The notes beneath the pieces are model-generated. The model worked only from the letters and a program-made list of their open reading frames with translations. It was not told the origin of the DNA and made no database searches. A stretch of 14,526 nucleotides of DNA from an uncultured Prevotellaceae bacterium (GTDB lineage: Bacteria; Bacteroidota; Bacteroidia; Bacteroidales; Bacteroidaceae). The stretch lies in assembly GCA_902775075.1 (NCBI GenBank), contig CACYKX010000064.1, positions 1 to 14,526 on the forward strand. Direction: 5' to 3'. Of this stretch, positions 14,221 through 14,526 are shown one piece after another; the first letter of the stretch is position 1, and every line of letters begins with the position of its first letter. The translations under genes and the position numbers were made by a program.

Positions 14221-14526
14221 ATGGCAAAAGTAAAACCTTTTATCAAGTGGGTTGGTGGTAAAACCCAACTCATTGAACAACTGGATGCACAGCTTCCCGC
14301 TGACTTTGGTAATTGGAAGAATGCAACATATATAGAACCCTTTGTGGGTGGCGGAGCAATGCTCTTCTATATGCTTCAGCGCTATCCTAATATCCAACAT
14401 GCTATAATCAATGACATAAACCTAGATTTGACAATATGTTATCAGACGGTTAAGAATAATCCAGAACAACTCATTGATTCATTGCATGATATTGAAAATG
14501 CCTATTTAGCACTCCAAACCGAAGAA
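14221..14526 (+). CDS. D12-class adenine-N6 DNA methyltransferase (Dam/DpnIIA-like), 3' end cut off
   Basis: The first 102 codons of a DNA adenine methyltransferase, running off the right edge. FIKWVGGKTQL (7-17) is motif X, and EPFVGGGAM (39-47) is motif I, the AdoMet-binding FxGxG loop. IINDIN (63-68) is motif II. This order (X, I, II at the N-terminus) is that of the D12/alpha group, whose members methylate adenine, often in GATC. The catalytic DPPY motif and the target-recognition domain lie beyond the window. Such genes in Bacteroidales are usually part of type II restriction-modification systems or are solitary or phage-borne; the next gene would decide. The ATG is preceded by an A-rich stretch and an upstream in-frame stop. 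Confidence 0.92.
   Translation, partial: MAKVKPFIKWVGGKTQLIEQLDAQLPADFGNWKNATYIEPFVGGGAMLFYMLQRYPNIQHAIINDINLDLTICYQTVKNNPEQLIDSLHDIENAYLALQTEE

Overview
The window looks like chromosomal DNA from a Bacteroidales bacterium, most likely Prevotellaceae (Prevotella/Segatella type). The main reason is the promoter style. Most gene starts are preceded by the Bacteroidetes -7 box TAnnTTTG, sometimes with a TTTG-like -33 box about 20 bp upstream, and Shine-Dalgarno sequences are weak and A-rich. Protein content (RNase R, MiaB, PdxS/PdxT, BglX-type GH3, TrhA, a two-gene chromate transporter) fits this. The genus is an inference.

Layout. The left arm (1-3327) is on the minus strand: an extended-SDR epimerase and a PAP2-type membrane protein form a tight pair, followed by miaB, which has its own promoter and runs off the left edge. 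A compact divergent promoter region (about 3347-3378) separates this arm from rnr (RNase R, + strand). A long hairpin follows rnr, then a two-gene CHR-family transporter (5834-6967) and a TrhA/hemolysin III-like membrane protein behind two tandem promoters (7065-7721).

The most interesting block is 7731-10273: a ThiD-like kinase domain fused to an AraC-type DNA-binding domain, immediately upstream of pdxS and pdxT, the two subunits of the deoxyxylulose-5-phosphate-independent PLP synthase. The kinase part keeps the substrate-side motifs but lacks about 40 residues of the ATP side and the GTGC motif. It is best read as a ligand-sensing pseudokinase that regulates vitamin B6 synthesis. Three CCAAA direct repeats, placed 10 and 20 bp apart, lie just upstream and may be its operator.

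A secreted or periplasmic GH3 beta-glucosidase gene (minus strand) converges on pdxT and overlaps it by 14 bp. The right end (12748-14526) looks more accessory: a 380-residue soluble protein of unrecognised family with its own promoter, a good intrinsic terminator, a 330-bp AT-rich gap, and the first 102 codons of a D12-class adenine-N6 DNA methyltransferase behind a near-consensus promoter. This may be the edge of a restriction-modification locus. I saw no tRNA, rRNA, CRISPR array or insertion sequence.
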